Source of the DNA: Bacillota bacterium
GTDB lineage: Bacteria; Bacillota; Clostridia; Christensenellales; UMGS416
Assembly: GCA_023422005.1 (NCBI GenBank)
Contig: JAEZSC010000032.1
Location: forward strand, 1 to 43,279
Reading direction: 5' to 3'
DNA: 43,279 nucleotides
Shown here piece by piece: positions 23,796-30,942 of the stretch. The first letter of the stretch is position 1. Each line of letters starts with the position of its first letter. Under the pieces are notes generated by a model, which worked only from the letters and a program-made list of their open reading frames with translations, was not told where the DNA came from and ran no database searches. The position numbers were made by a program, and so were the translations under genes.

Positions 23796-24818
23796 ATGTG
23801 GAAGCCAGATTTCCAGCTTTTGCTGGATGCTCTCAAAGGCAAAAAGACAACCCGCCCGGTGCTGTTCGACTTCCTGATGAGCGAGCACATCGCAGAACCC
23901 CTGGCCGGCAAGCCCGCCGACAACACGCCGCTGGCCTATTGCCGGCGCAACACAGAAGCCATGCGGCTCATGGGCTACGATTACGCACCGGTGCAGCCGC
24001 CGTCCTTCTACTTCGCCATGAACGGCGCGGCCAACAAAGAAAGCCGCCACGTCAACGACACCCAGATCATCGCCGACTGGGCGGATTTCGAGAAGTATCA
24101 GTGGATCGAGCCCGACGAACGCATCCCGGAATTCCTGAGCGAATTCGCCAAGACCGTGCCCGAGGGCATGAAGATGTTCGTGTGGGGCCCCAGCGGCGTG
24201 CTGGAAAACGCATCCGGCATCCTGGGCTTTGACAACATGATGTTCAAGCTCTACGAGGACCCGGACCTGGTGCGCACCGTGGTGGATGGCGTGGGCAGCC
24301 GCCTGCTGCGGTATTATGAGCTGGCGCTGCAGGCCGAGGGCGTGGGCTTCATCATGTGCAACGACGACTGGGGCCACAAGACCCAGACCTTCATGAGTCC
24401 CCGGCACATGCGCGAGTACATCTTCCCGTGGCACAAGCGGGCCGTGGAGGCCGCCCACGCCAAGGGCATCCCCGCGGTGCTGCACTCCTGCGGCGAACAC
24501 CGGGCCATCATGCTGGAGGACATCGTATCCGACATGGGTTACGACGGTAAGCACTCCTACGAGGACACGATACAGCCCGTGGAACAGGCCTGGGACACAT
24601 ACCATGACAAAATATGCATCATGGGTGGCATGGATATGGACTACCTGTGCCGCCGTACGCCGGAAGAAGTCTATGCGCGGGCGCGGGACATGCTGCTCAA
24701 GACCCGCGAGGGCAGCCACTATCTGCTGGGCACCGGCAACAGCCTGGCCCGATACCTGCCCCTGCCCCAATACCAGGCCATGCGCCAGGCGGCATACGAC
24801 CTGGAGAAAGAATGGTAA
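23796..24818 (+). CDS. URO-D-fold protein (MtaA-like methyltransferase superfamily), copy 2
   Basis: 340 aa, URO-D/methyltransferase TIM barrel. It contains MWGPSG-type and NDDWGHKTQTFMSP segments and LHSCGEH, where His-x-Cys corresponds to the first two zinc ligands of MtaA/CmuA methyltransferases. The third Cys of that site is not evident near the C-terminus (YLLGTGNSL). Start: AGGAG is eight bases from ATG 23796 and overlaps the earlier ATG 23790 too closely. It is alone between an AraC regulator and a strong terminator. No corrinoid protein is nearby, so the methyl acceptor or substrate is unknown. Many paralogues of this type occur in gut Clostridia. Confidence 0.8.
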   Translation: MWKPDFQLLLDALKGKKTTRPVLFDFLMSEHIAEPLAGKPADNTPLAYCRRNTEAMRLMGYDYAPVQPPSFYFAMNGAANKESRHVNDTQIIADWADFEKYQWIEPDERIPEFLSEFAKTVPEGMKMFVWGPSGVLENASGILGFDNMMFKLYEDPDLVRTVVDGVGSRLLRYYELALQAEGVGFIMCNDDWGHKTQTFMSPRHMREYIFPWHKRAVEAAHAKGIPAVLHSCGEHRAIMLEDIVSDMGYDGKHSYEDTIQPVEQAWDTYHDKICIMGGMDMDYLCRRTPEEVYARARDMLLKTREGSHYLLGTGNSLARYLPLPQYQAMRQAAYDLEKEW

Positions 24819-24841
24819 AAAGACTTTCGTGGTAGGCAATC

Positions 24842-24880
24842 AGAACACTTCTGTCAGCTGAACAGAAGTGTTCTCTTTTT
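24842..24880 (+). terminator. strong intrinsic terminator
   Basis: AGAACACTTCTGT pairs perfectly with ACAGAAGTGTTCT around CAGCTGA and is followed by CTTTTT. It closes the URO-D-fold transcript and overlaps the last base pairs of the convergent GNAT gene. Confidence 0.93.
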
Positions 24881-25319
24881 AGATATCTATGAAGAATATT
24901 TGCTCATCTCTACCCAGTGGATCTTTAACGTCTTCAATTTTGATGAAGCCATACTTTTCATATAAACCTTTTTCACCACTGACAAGAAAGACCCTTGAAA
25001 ACCCCAGCGATTTCGCATAGCGCAAGGCGTGCTCAATGAGCTGCCCGCTGAGTCGATGGCCTCGATGGTCTTCACCGACAAACATAAAGCCGATATACGG
25101 TGTATAGGACACATCAGGAATACAGTCCCCTTTCGCAAGGGTGCAATAGCCGGCAATATCGCTCCCCTCTGTCGCTACAAAAACTCTTTCCCAATCCGTG
25201 AAAGCGTGCTCTTTCATGATCTTCGCAAGAACAGGACCGGCTCTCCATGAGCATTTTTCAGCATAATCTATTACCGAAGGCCACAAGGTATCACTGGAGG
25301 TTATTGGGCGAATATCCAT
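24879..25319 (-). CDS. GNAT family N-acetyltransferase
   Basis: 146 aa. The acetyl-CoA-binding motif A is GEDHRGHRLSGQLIEHALRYAK, preceded by the beta-strand YTPYIGFMFV and followed by VFLVSGEKGLYEKYGFIKI, typical of GNAT fold motif B. The acceptor substrate is unknown. AGGAGA precedes the ATG at good spacing. The gene lies 65 bases downstream of the SpoU methylase gene and may be read from the same transcript. Confidence 0.85.
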   Translation of the reverse strand: MDIRPITSSDTLWPSVIDYAEKCSWRAGPVLAKIMKEHAFTDWERVFVATEGSDIAGYCTLAKGDCIPDVSYTPYIGFMFVGEDHRGHRLSGQLIEHALRYAKSLGFSRVFLVSGEKGLYEKYGFIKIEDVKDPLGRDEQIFFIDI

Positions 25320-25383
25320 TCAGCAGCTCTCCTAATTACATATGCTTTCTGTATCTATGACAGGCGGCAAGCGCCGACTTTCG

Positions 25384-26172
25384 TTATCTTGACTGCTCCA
25401 GCCACAAGTCGTAAAGCATGATACCCGCCGCCACAGCTGCGTTCAGCGATTCAGCTTTGGCGCCCATGGGCAGGCGGTACAGCCCCTGGCACGCGGCAGC
25501 GGCCTGGGCACTCACGCCGGCCCCCTCGTTGCCGATGACCAGCGCTGTACGGGCGCGGCTCTGGCGGGCGAAGAAATCCTGCCCGGCCAGATGGGCACAG
25601 GCGCAATGCCAGCCTAAAGCATTGAGTCTCTCGATGGCCTGCGGCGCTGCCGCTTCCTCCACGATGGGCAGGTGGAACACGGCGCCCTGGGAGGCCCTCA
25701 CAACCTTGGGCGACCACGGGTCCGCACCGCCGCACAGCAGCGCAAAGGCCCCATCCACTGCCAACGCCGTGCGCAGTATCGTGCCCACGTTGCCCGGGTC
25801 CTGTACGTTCTCCAGCACCACGGCCAATCGCCCTTCACAACCGGCCAGCCATTCCAGGCCCAACCGGTGGATGCCCACGGCGGCCACGATGCCCTGGGGC
25901 GTGCGCGTGTCACACAAGGCGTCCAGCAGGCGGTCGGCCAGCAGCAAGGCTTGGGCGCCGCTCGCAACGCAGGCATCCAGCAGCTCTTCGTGCCTGCCCA
26001 GTGCGGATGCGCCCACAGCCACCGCGGCAATAGGTATGCCGGCACGCAGCGCCTCCTGCACCAGGTGAGGCCCTTCGGCCAGCAGAAGGCCTTGCTCGGT
26101 GCGGCCCTTGGCTGTGAGAAGGGCCTTCATCTGCCTGAATGTATGATTGTCGGCGCTGGCTATATTTTTCAT
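25384..26172 (-). CDS. TrmH/SpoU family RNA 2'-O-methyltransferase
   Basis: 262 aa. An N-terminal substrate-binding domain (GPHLVQEALRAG) is followed by the SPOUT knot: motif 1 ENVQDPGNVGTILRTA, motif 2 VIGNEGAGVS, motif 3 LPMGAKAESLNAAVAAGI. It methylates a ribose 2'-OH in rRNA or tRNA. Its position just beyond infC-rpmI-rplT matches the ysgA-type gene of Bacillus and many Clostridia, which supports an rRNA target. ATG 26172 is preceded by GAAGGAG. It lies 30 bases downstream of the CPBP gene and is likely in the same operon. Confidence 0.9.
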   Translation of the reverse strand: MKNIASADNHTFRQMKALLTAKGRTEQGLLLAEGPHLVQEALRAGIPIAAVAVGASALGRHEELLDACVASGAQALLLADRLLDALCDTRTPQGIVAAVGIHRLGLEWLAGCEGRLAVVLENVQDPGNVGTILRTALAVDGAFALLCGGADPWSPKVVRASQGAVFHLPIVEEAAAPQAIERLNALGWHCACAHLAGQDFFARQSRARTALVIGNEGAGVSAQAAAACQGLYRLPMGAKAESLNAAVAAGIMLYDLWLEQSR

Positions 26173-26202
26173 GGGAGACTCCTTCGGCATGTCCTTCACG
26201 CC

Positions 26203-26904
26203 TTAGTCGTTCAGTATATCGGTAGCGGACAGGTCTTGCAAGGCGTGCAGCACGATGCACGGCAGTAAGGTGCCGAATGCCAGATAAAACACGCCGTACA
26301 CCACCCCCAGCACAAGAGGCTTCAAAGCCTCGGCCGCTCCCTGGTATGCATGCCCAACGCCAAAAACCACCGAAGAAATACCAACCACGGCAACAGGCGG
26401 CAGCTGCGGTAACAGCGCTCCCAAAAGATAGAACAAAAACCCGCGGAACAGCAGCTCTTCGGCAAAGCCAGCCGTCAGCGCGGTGCATATCCATACGCGC
26501 TTCTCCCGCGGCGTTGCGGGGAGCAGGATTCGCACGGTATCGGGCAGAGGTTGATCAAGCTTGATTTTTTTGATCGCGTTTCTTCGCAGCACGATCAAGC
26601 AGTACACCAAATAGGCGAGATATAGCCCGGCGACCGCCGCGGCAACCCCGACAAACCAGCGATTCCCATGAAGCCGAAAGCCGTTCAGCCCCAGTTCCAC
26701 CGGAGAAACCTGCCGCAACGCGAGGAGCGCCAGAACCAGGCCCGCAGGAATCCAAAGCCCGGTCATCATTCGGATGTATAGGCTCGTTTTCTTCGTGCGC
26801 CCATCGGCAATGGCGGCCATAATACCCGGATAACGCGCCAAGCCCCAATAAAGCTCGAATCCGACAAAGTAAGCCAGGAAAAGCCCGAAGCAAACCCACA
26901 ACAT
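26203..26904 (-). CDS. CPBP family intramembrane metalloprotease
   Basis: 233 aa, polytopic membrane protein. The three CPBP motifs are present: EE-x3-R (Glu149, Glu150, Arg154 in AEELLFRGF), F-x3-H (His185 in VFGVGHAY) and H-x3-(N/D) (His220, Asp224 in LHALQD). Members are Rce1-like proteases or bacteriocin-immunity/maturation proteins; no bacteriocin gene is nearby. AAGGGATG lies upstream of the ATG. It is followed closely by the SpoU gene and separated from rplT by a terminator. Confidence 0.87.
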   Translation of the reverse strand: MLWVCFGLFLAYFVGFELYWGLARYPGIMAAIADGRTKKTSLYIRMMTGLWIPAGLVLALLALRQVSPVELGLNGFRLHGNRWFVGVAAAVAGLYLAYLVYCLIVLRRNAIKKIKLDQPLPDTVRILLPATPREKRVWICTALTAGFAEELLFRGFLFYLLGALLPQLPPVAVVGISSVVFGVGHAYQGAAEALKPLVLGVVYGVFYLAFGTLLPCIVLHALQDLSATDILND

Positions 26905-26985
26905 CGCACTTCATCCCTTCTACACGCTGTCTGACATCCGCCGGTGAATCAAAGCTCCGGCAGCGCCTTTCCAGTGCCGCATCAA

Positions 26986-27019
26986 CAAAACGCCTGCCGA
27001 GTTATCACTCAACAGGCGC
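26986..27019 (-). terminator. terminator of infC-rpmI-rplT
   Basis: On the minus strand CGCCTGTTGAGT pairs with ACTCGGCAGGCG (two G.U pairs) around GATA and is followed by TTTTGTT, 35 bases past the rplT stop. Confidence 0.85.
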
Positions 27020-27053
27020 TTGCCATACTACAACATATCTTCTTGCGTACTGC

Positions 27054-27413
27054 TTACGCGGTCAGCGCGGCCTTGGCCTTTTGCACGAGGCTGGCGAAAG
27101 CCTTGCTGTCATTAACGGCCAGTTCGGCCAGGATCTTGCGGTTTACTTCGATGCCGGCTTTCTTCAGGCCGTTCATCAGGCGGCTGTAAGAGATGTCGTT
27201 CATGCGCGCGGCGGCGTTGATGCGCACGATCCACAGCGAACGGAAATCTCTCTTGCGATGCTTGCGACCCTCATAAGCATGGGCCATCGCCTTCATGACT
27301 GCCGACTTGGCGATGCGATATTGCTTGCTGCGGGCGCCGTAGAAGCCCTTGGCCCGCTTCATAATTTTACGACGCTTTTTCAAAGCGTTGACTGCTCTCT
27401 TCACTCTGGCCAT
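27054..27413 (-). CDS. rplT: 50S ribosomal protein L20
   Basis: 119 aa, full length, beginning MARVKRAVNALKKRRKI and containing the conserved AKGFYGARSKQYRIAK and RRDFR-type KRDFRSLWI segments. L20 binds 23S rRNA early in 50S assembly and, in Bacillota, represses its own operon by binding the infC leader. It is the last gene of infC-rpmI-rplT, 37 bases after rpmI, and is followed by a terminator. Confidence 0.98.
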   Translation of the reverse strand: MARVKRAVNALKKRRKIMKRAKGFYGARSKQYRIAKSAVMKAMAHAYEGRKHRKRDFRSLWIVRINAAARMNDISYSRLMNGLKKAGIEVNRKILAELAVNDSKAFASLVQKAKAALTA

Positions 27414-27450
27414 CGATGTTCACTCTTCCTTTCGACTTGATGCGCTGGGC

Positions 27451-27648
27451 TTACTGATACGGGATCAGCTGCTTGACGACCTTTACTTCCTGCTCGCTGA
27501 CGTAGCCGCCATGACGCAGGTTGCGCTTGGTCTTGCGGGTCTTCTTGTTCAGGATATGGTTCTTGCCAGCGCACGCCCTCTTGATCTTGCTGCCGCCGGT
27601 CTTTGTATACCGCTTGGCGGCCGCCTGTCTGGTCTTAAGCTTCGGCAT
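27451..27648 (-). CDS. rpmI: 50S ribosomal protein L35
   Basis: 65 aa, MPKLKTRQAAAKRYTKTGG at the N-terminus and the typical basic AGKNHILNKKTRKTKRNLR core. A structural protein of the large subunit. Second gene of the operon, 21 bases after infC and 37 before rplT. Confidence 0.98.
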   Translation of the reverse strand: MPKLKTRQAAAKRYTKTGGSKIKRACAGKNHILNKKTRKTKRNLRHGGYVSEQEVKVVKQLIPYQ

Positions 27649-27669
27649 GGTGTTATGCGTCCCCTCTCT

Positions 27670-28191
27670 TTATTTCTTGCCCTTGGCGCGGGGGGCGAGT
27701 ATCATGTGCATGTTTCGCCCTTCCTGCACCGGCGGTCTTTCGATGATTCCGACTTCCTCAACCTTTTGTCCGAACACCTTCATTACATTGTAGCCAATTT
27801 CGGGATGCGCCATCTGCCTGCCGTGAAAGCGGATGCCAACTTTGACCTTGTCGCCTTCGCCCAAAAACTTGATCGCATTCTTTGCCTTTATGTCGATGTC
27901 GTGTTCCTCAATCGTTGCAGACAGTCGGACTTCCTTGAGCACCGTAATCTTCTGGTTGCGACGGGCCTCCTTGTCGCGCTTTTCCTGTTCGAACCGGACC
28001 TTGCCGTAGTCCATGATCCGGCACACTGGCGGGTCGGCGTCCGGCGCGATGAGCACCAGGTCCAAACCTTTTTCCTCGGCAATGGCCATGGCGTCGCGCC
28101 GGGGCATAATCCCCAGTTGGGCGCCGTCGTCGCCGACCAGTCTGACATCCTTAGCACGAATGCCTTCGTTGATGACGCGATCTTGACTAAT
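27670..28191 (-). CDS. infC: translation initiation factor IF-3, ATT start
   Basis: 173 aa with the complete IF-3 N-domain (INEGIRAKDVRLVGDDG, YGKVRFEQEKR) and C-domain (KEVRLSATIEEHDI, GDKVKVGIRFHGRQMAH). IF-3 binds the 30S subunit, checks the start codon and keeps 50S away. The start is taken as ATT at 28191: GGGGGTG lies six bases upstream, and the protein then begins at the conserved S-x-D-x-x-INE of Bacillota IF-3. The in-frame ATG at 28206 has no ribosome binding site and lies on the T-run of the attenuator. A non-standard ATT start on infC is known in Escherichia coli and Bacillus and lets IF-3 restrict its own synthesis. Confidence 0.93.
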   Translation of the reverse strand: MSQDRVINEGIRAKDVRLVGDDGAQLGIMPRRDAMAIAEEKGLDLVLIAPDADPPVCRIMDYGKVRFEQEKRDKEARRNQKITVLKEVRLSATIEEHDIDIKAKNAIKFLGEGDKVKVGIRFHGRQMAHPEIGYNVMKVFGQKVEEVGIIERPPVQEGRNMHMILAPRAKGKK

Positions 28192-28328
28192 AGAGCACAC
28201 CCCCATATTGAATAAAAAAATCGAGCGGGCAAAAACACCCGCTCGATCGCGATTCACATCCGATACTATTGACCTGAAAGCGTGGAGCCGGCAGGTGAGA
28301 AGCGGGCGCTTCTGCTTGACACCCGAAG
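28192..28328 (-). promoter_or_regulatory. infC operon leader (L20-type attenuator)
   Basis: About 130 bases of untranslated leader end in a perfect intrinsic terminator at 28213-28247 (ATCGAGCGGG/CCCGCTCGAT, 8-base loop, T7 tract) just before infC. Upstream, CCCGCT in the RNA (complement of 28301-28306), itself part of an AGAAGCG/CGCTTCT hairpin, could pair with AGCGGG of the terminator stem and act as antiterminator. This is the layout of the Bacillota L20 leader, in which excess L20 favours termination. Confidence 0.75.
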
Positions 28329-28357
28329 ATTTTACCATGCCAGCACGGCGCTGTCAA
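28329..28357 (-). promoter_or_regulatory. promoter of infC-rpmI-rplT
   Basis: Minus-strand consensus TTGACA (28352-28357), 17-base spacer, TAAAAT (28329-28334). Confidence 0.92.
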
Positions 28358-28603
28358 TCAAAATTTCGCCTTCGACGCTGATGCGCCCTGGCGATTCGGT
28401 AGCTTTGTCAATGCTTCCGTCGGTCGCCCGCCGATAACTGTCGCCGGGCGGCCACTTTACCTACGTATCATGCTGCTGTCTTAAGTATACGAAAGATCGC
28501 CTGCGAGCGGCCTTGTTTTTCACTTCAATAAAATGAACACTTCCTCCTGCCGAATGAATCGTCAGTCGGTATAAACCTTATCCTCCTAGCCTGGTTTGCC
28601 AAG
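28358..28603. other. intergenic stretch with repeat-like palindromes
   Basis: Between the infC promoter and the ackA stop. No gene seen. It holds a CGCCCG/CGGGCG inverted repeat (about 28425-28453) and a CGCCTGCGAGCGG unit, resembling the repeat at 19217-19607. No clear ackA terminator is visible. Confidence 0.4.
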
Positions 28604-29800
28604 TCAGCACTTTATTTGAACGATTTTCACCGTATCCCGGGCGATGACCAGCTCCTCGTTGGTGGGGATCACGAACACACGGGCGTTCGCGCCGGCGGCG
28701 GAGATGTCGGCTTCACCCGCGGCCTGGTTGTTTTTATCCTCATCCAGCGCCACGCCCAGGAAATCCAGACCTTGTACGCAGCGCCGGCGCACGGCAGCGC
28801 TGTTCTCACCCGCACCGGCGGTGAACACCAGCGCGTCTAGCCCGCCCAGCACCGCGGCATAGGCGCCGATGGTCTTGCGCACGCGGTAGCAGTACACATC
28901 CACGGCATCCTTGGCCCGCGCGTTTCCCGCTTCTTCGGCGGCCAGCACGTCTCGCATGTCGGGGCTGACACCGGACAAGCCCAGCAGGCCGGAGCGTTTC
29001 TGCAGCACGGCCATGGTCTCACCGATGCTCATGCCCTCGGCCTTCATCAGATACTCAACGACGGACGGATCCAAATCACCGCAGCGGGTGCCCATGACGA
29101 CGCCTTCCAGCGGCGTCAGGCCCATGGTTGTATCCACCGAACAGCCGTCCTTCACCGCCGCGACAGACCCGCCGCTGCCCAGGTGGCACGTGACGATGCG
29201 TGTGCCCCGCGCCGGCCTGCCCAGCAGCGCGATGGCGCGCTCGCTGACATAGCGGTGGGAGGAGCCGTGGAAGCCGTAGCGCCGGATGCGATGCCGGCGG
29301 CACAGCTCATCGGGCAGGCCGTAGGTCCACGCCCGCGGCGGCATGGTCTGGTGGAAGCCCGTGTCGAAGGCCGCCACCTGCGGCACCGCCGGCAGCGCCG
29401 CCGCGAAGGCCTCTATACCCCGCAGGAAGGCCGGCTGGTGCAGCGGCACAAGTGGAGTCAGCTCCGTCATTTTGGCCATGACGTCGCCGTCGATGGCCAC
29501 AGAGGCCGGGAAGAACTCACCGCCATGGCCCACGCGGTGCCCCACGGCATCAATGTCATTAAGCGAGCGCAGCGCGCCGCCCTCCCCCGCCAATTGCTCC
29601 AGCATCAGCGCGATGGCGTCGCCGACGGCAGGCAGCGATTGCTCCAGCGTCACCGTGCGCCCGGCGGCGCTGTGGCGCAGGCTGGCGCCCTCCAGGCCGA
29701 TGCGCTCGGCCAGGCCCTTGGCGATAACGGTTTCGGTTCTCATGTCGAAGAGCTGATACTTGAAGGAGGAGCTGCCGGAGTTGATGACGAGGATGTTCAT
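28604..29800 (-). CDS. ackA: acetate kinase
   Basis: 398 aa, full length. It converts acetyl phosphate and ADP to acetate and ATP, the substrate-level phosphorylation step of fermentative anaerobes. Signatures are MNILVINSGSSSFKYQLFD (site 1), GHRVGHGGE, AFDTGFH, YGFHGSSHRYV (site 2), HLGSGGSVAAVKDG and FTAGAGENS near the C-terminus. ATG 29800 has AGGTGAAAG upstream and starts at the conserved N-terminus, although the frame continues upstream through a repeat. The usual partner pta is not adjacent. Confidence 0.97.
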   Translation of the reverse strand: MNILVINSGSSSFKYQLFDMRTETVIAKGLAERIGLEGASLRHSAAGRTVTLEQSLPAVGDAIALMLEQLAGEGGALRSLNDIDAVGHRVGHGGEFFPASVAIDGDVMAKMTELTPLVPLHQPAFLRGIEAFAAALPAVPQVAAFDTGFHQTMPPRAWTYGLPDELCRRHRIRRYGFHGSSHRYVSERAIALLGRPARGTRIVTCHLGSGGSVAAVKDGCSVDTTMGLTPLEGVVMGTRCGDLDPSVVEYLMKAEGMSIGETMAVLQKRSGLLGLSGVSPDMRDVLAAEEAGNARAKDAVDVYCYRVRKTIGAYAAVLGGLDALVFTAGAGENSAAVRRRCVQGLDFLGVALDEDKNNQAAGEADISAAGANARVFVIPTNEELVIARDTVKIVQIKC

Positions 29801-29929
29801 ACTTTCACCTATAACATGCGTACGGAACGCAGACTCTTGCTGTGCTCTCTCGTCAGCGGTGAGCTGAACCCTCAGTCGCTGCGCGACAGCCCTTCGCACC
29901 GCAAGCGGTGCTATCGGTTTGCTCTCGCA

Positions 29930-30062
29930 TCGGCCATGCCGACGCTGCCGCAAGCCGGGGTAGCCCCCCTTTCCAAGGGAGCCGAGACCTTGGTAACACG
30001 CCAAGTCTTGCCTCCCTTATCAAGGGAGGTGTCAGCCCTGTAGGGCTGACGGAGGGTTCCTT
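29930..30062. repeat. intergenic palindromic repeat element (MITE-like)
   Basis: It contains a chain of inverted repeats: CCTCCCTTATCAAGGGAGG, GTCAGCCCTGTAGGGCTGAC and CCCCCCTTTCCAAGGGAG-type units, typical of dispersed palindromic repeats in gut Clostridia. A short piece of similar style (CTTCCCCTGGAGGGGAAG) occurs at 36121-36138. No frame here is credible. It lies between glpP and ackA on the minus strand and may serve as a terminator or processing site. Confidence 0.5.
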
Positions 30063-30632
30063 CTACTCGTACCACAGTTCCCGGCTGCTTGTGCTGACGG
30101 CCAACGCCCCGGCGGCCAGCGCATCGATGACCTCGGAGCGGGCGGTGACCATGCCGCCGGCGATAACCGGCCGGCCGGCTACGCGGAACTGGCCGATGGC
30201 CTTGGGGATGACGCCGGGCATGACCTCCACAAGGTCCGGCCGGCATTGGTCGATGAGCTGCACGCCGCTGCGGATGGAGGCAGAATCCAGCAGGAAAACC
30301 CGCTGCACCGCCACGAGGCCCAGCTCCCGCGCCTGGCGCACCAGCTGCGCCCGGGTCGTGATGATGCCCGAGGGCTGCCAGGTCTTCACGGCGTATTCCA
30401 GCGCGGCCTCGTCGCGGCCAATGCCCTCTATCAGATCCATGTGCAGAAAGGCCAGCTTGCCGCTGCCCTGCAGGGTATCAACAATATCGCCCATGGAGAG
30501 TATGCTGCCGCCCAGCACAAAGGCAACCAGCACCGGTGACTGTGCCGCCGCCTGGGCGGCGTCGGCGGTCTTTACCGCCGCGATGACCGGGGAGCTTTCC
30601 AACGCGTCTATGGCTTCACGGACGGAGATCAT
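30063..30632 (-). CDS. glpP: glycerol-3-phosphate responsive antiterminator GlpP
   Basis: 189 aa, whole-length GlpP family: PVIAAVKTADAAQAAAQSP, FVLGGSILSMGDIV, FLHMDLIEGIGRDEAALEY, GIITTRAQLVRQARELGL, QRVFLLDSASIRSG, PGVIPKAIGQF and RPVIAGGMVTARSEV. In Bacillus it binds glycerol-3-phosphate and the leaders of glpD/glpFK to prevent termination. No glp gene is adjacent, so it should act in trans. AAGGAG is ten bases from ATG 30632; GTG 30638 is an alternative start. Confidence 0.93.
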   Translation of the reverse strand: MISVREAIDALESSPVIAAVKTADAAQAAAQSPVLVAFVLGGSILSMGDIVDTLQGSGKLAFLHMDLIEGIGRDEAALEYAVKTWQPSGIITTRAQLVRQARELGLVAVQRVFLLDSASIRSGVQLIDQCRPDLVEVMPGVIPKAIGQFRVAGRPVIAGGMVTARSEVIDALAAGALAVSTSSRELWYE

Positions 30633-30942
30633 TTTCACCAACTCCTTGATGCAGCCATCATACCATTTTAGACGGATAATTACATCTGGGATACTGGATA
30701 TGCTTCTTGATGGGTGGAATGCGCCTGTACGAGGCCGCCATCGGACAGTCCGCCCGCTGCCTACTTACCCGACGACCGCCGGTCGCCAGGGGCAACTCGC
30801 AATGCACCCCGTTGCGGCCTCCGGGCCGCAAGAGACGAAGGAAACCAGAAAGCGATAACGCGCATCCTTGCCGTTTGGGAGCGATACGGTGTTATTATCT
30901 ATCTTCCCCTCCCCCACCGGCGGAGGGGTATGGGGAGAGGGC
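30633..30942. other. 310-base gap, repeat-like
   Basis: No gene. It holds a TGCGGCC/GGCCGCA hairpin (about 30813-30831) and a pyrimidine/purine palindrome CCCCTCCCCCACCGGCGGAGGGG (about 30905-30927). The latter lies directly downstream of the acyl-CoA synthetase stop and may end its transcript. Confidence 0.4.
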
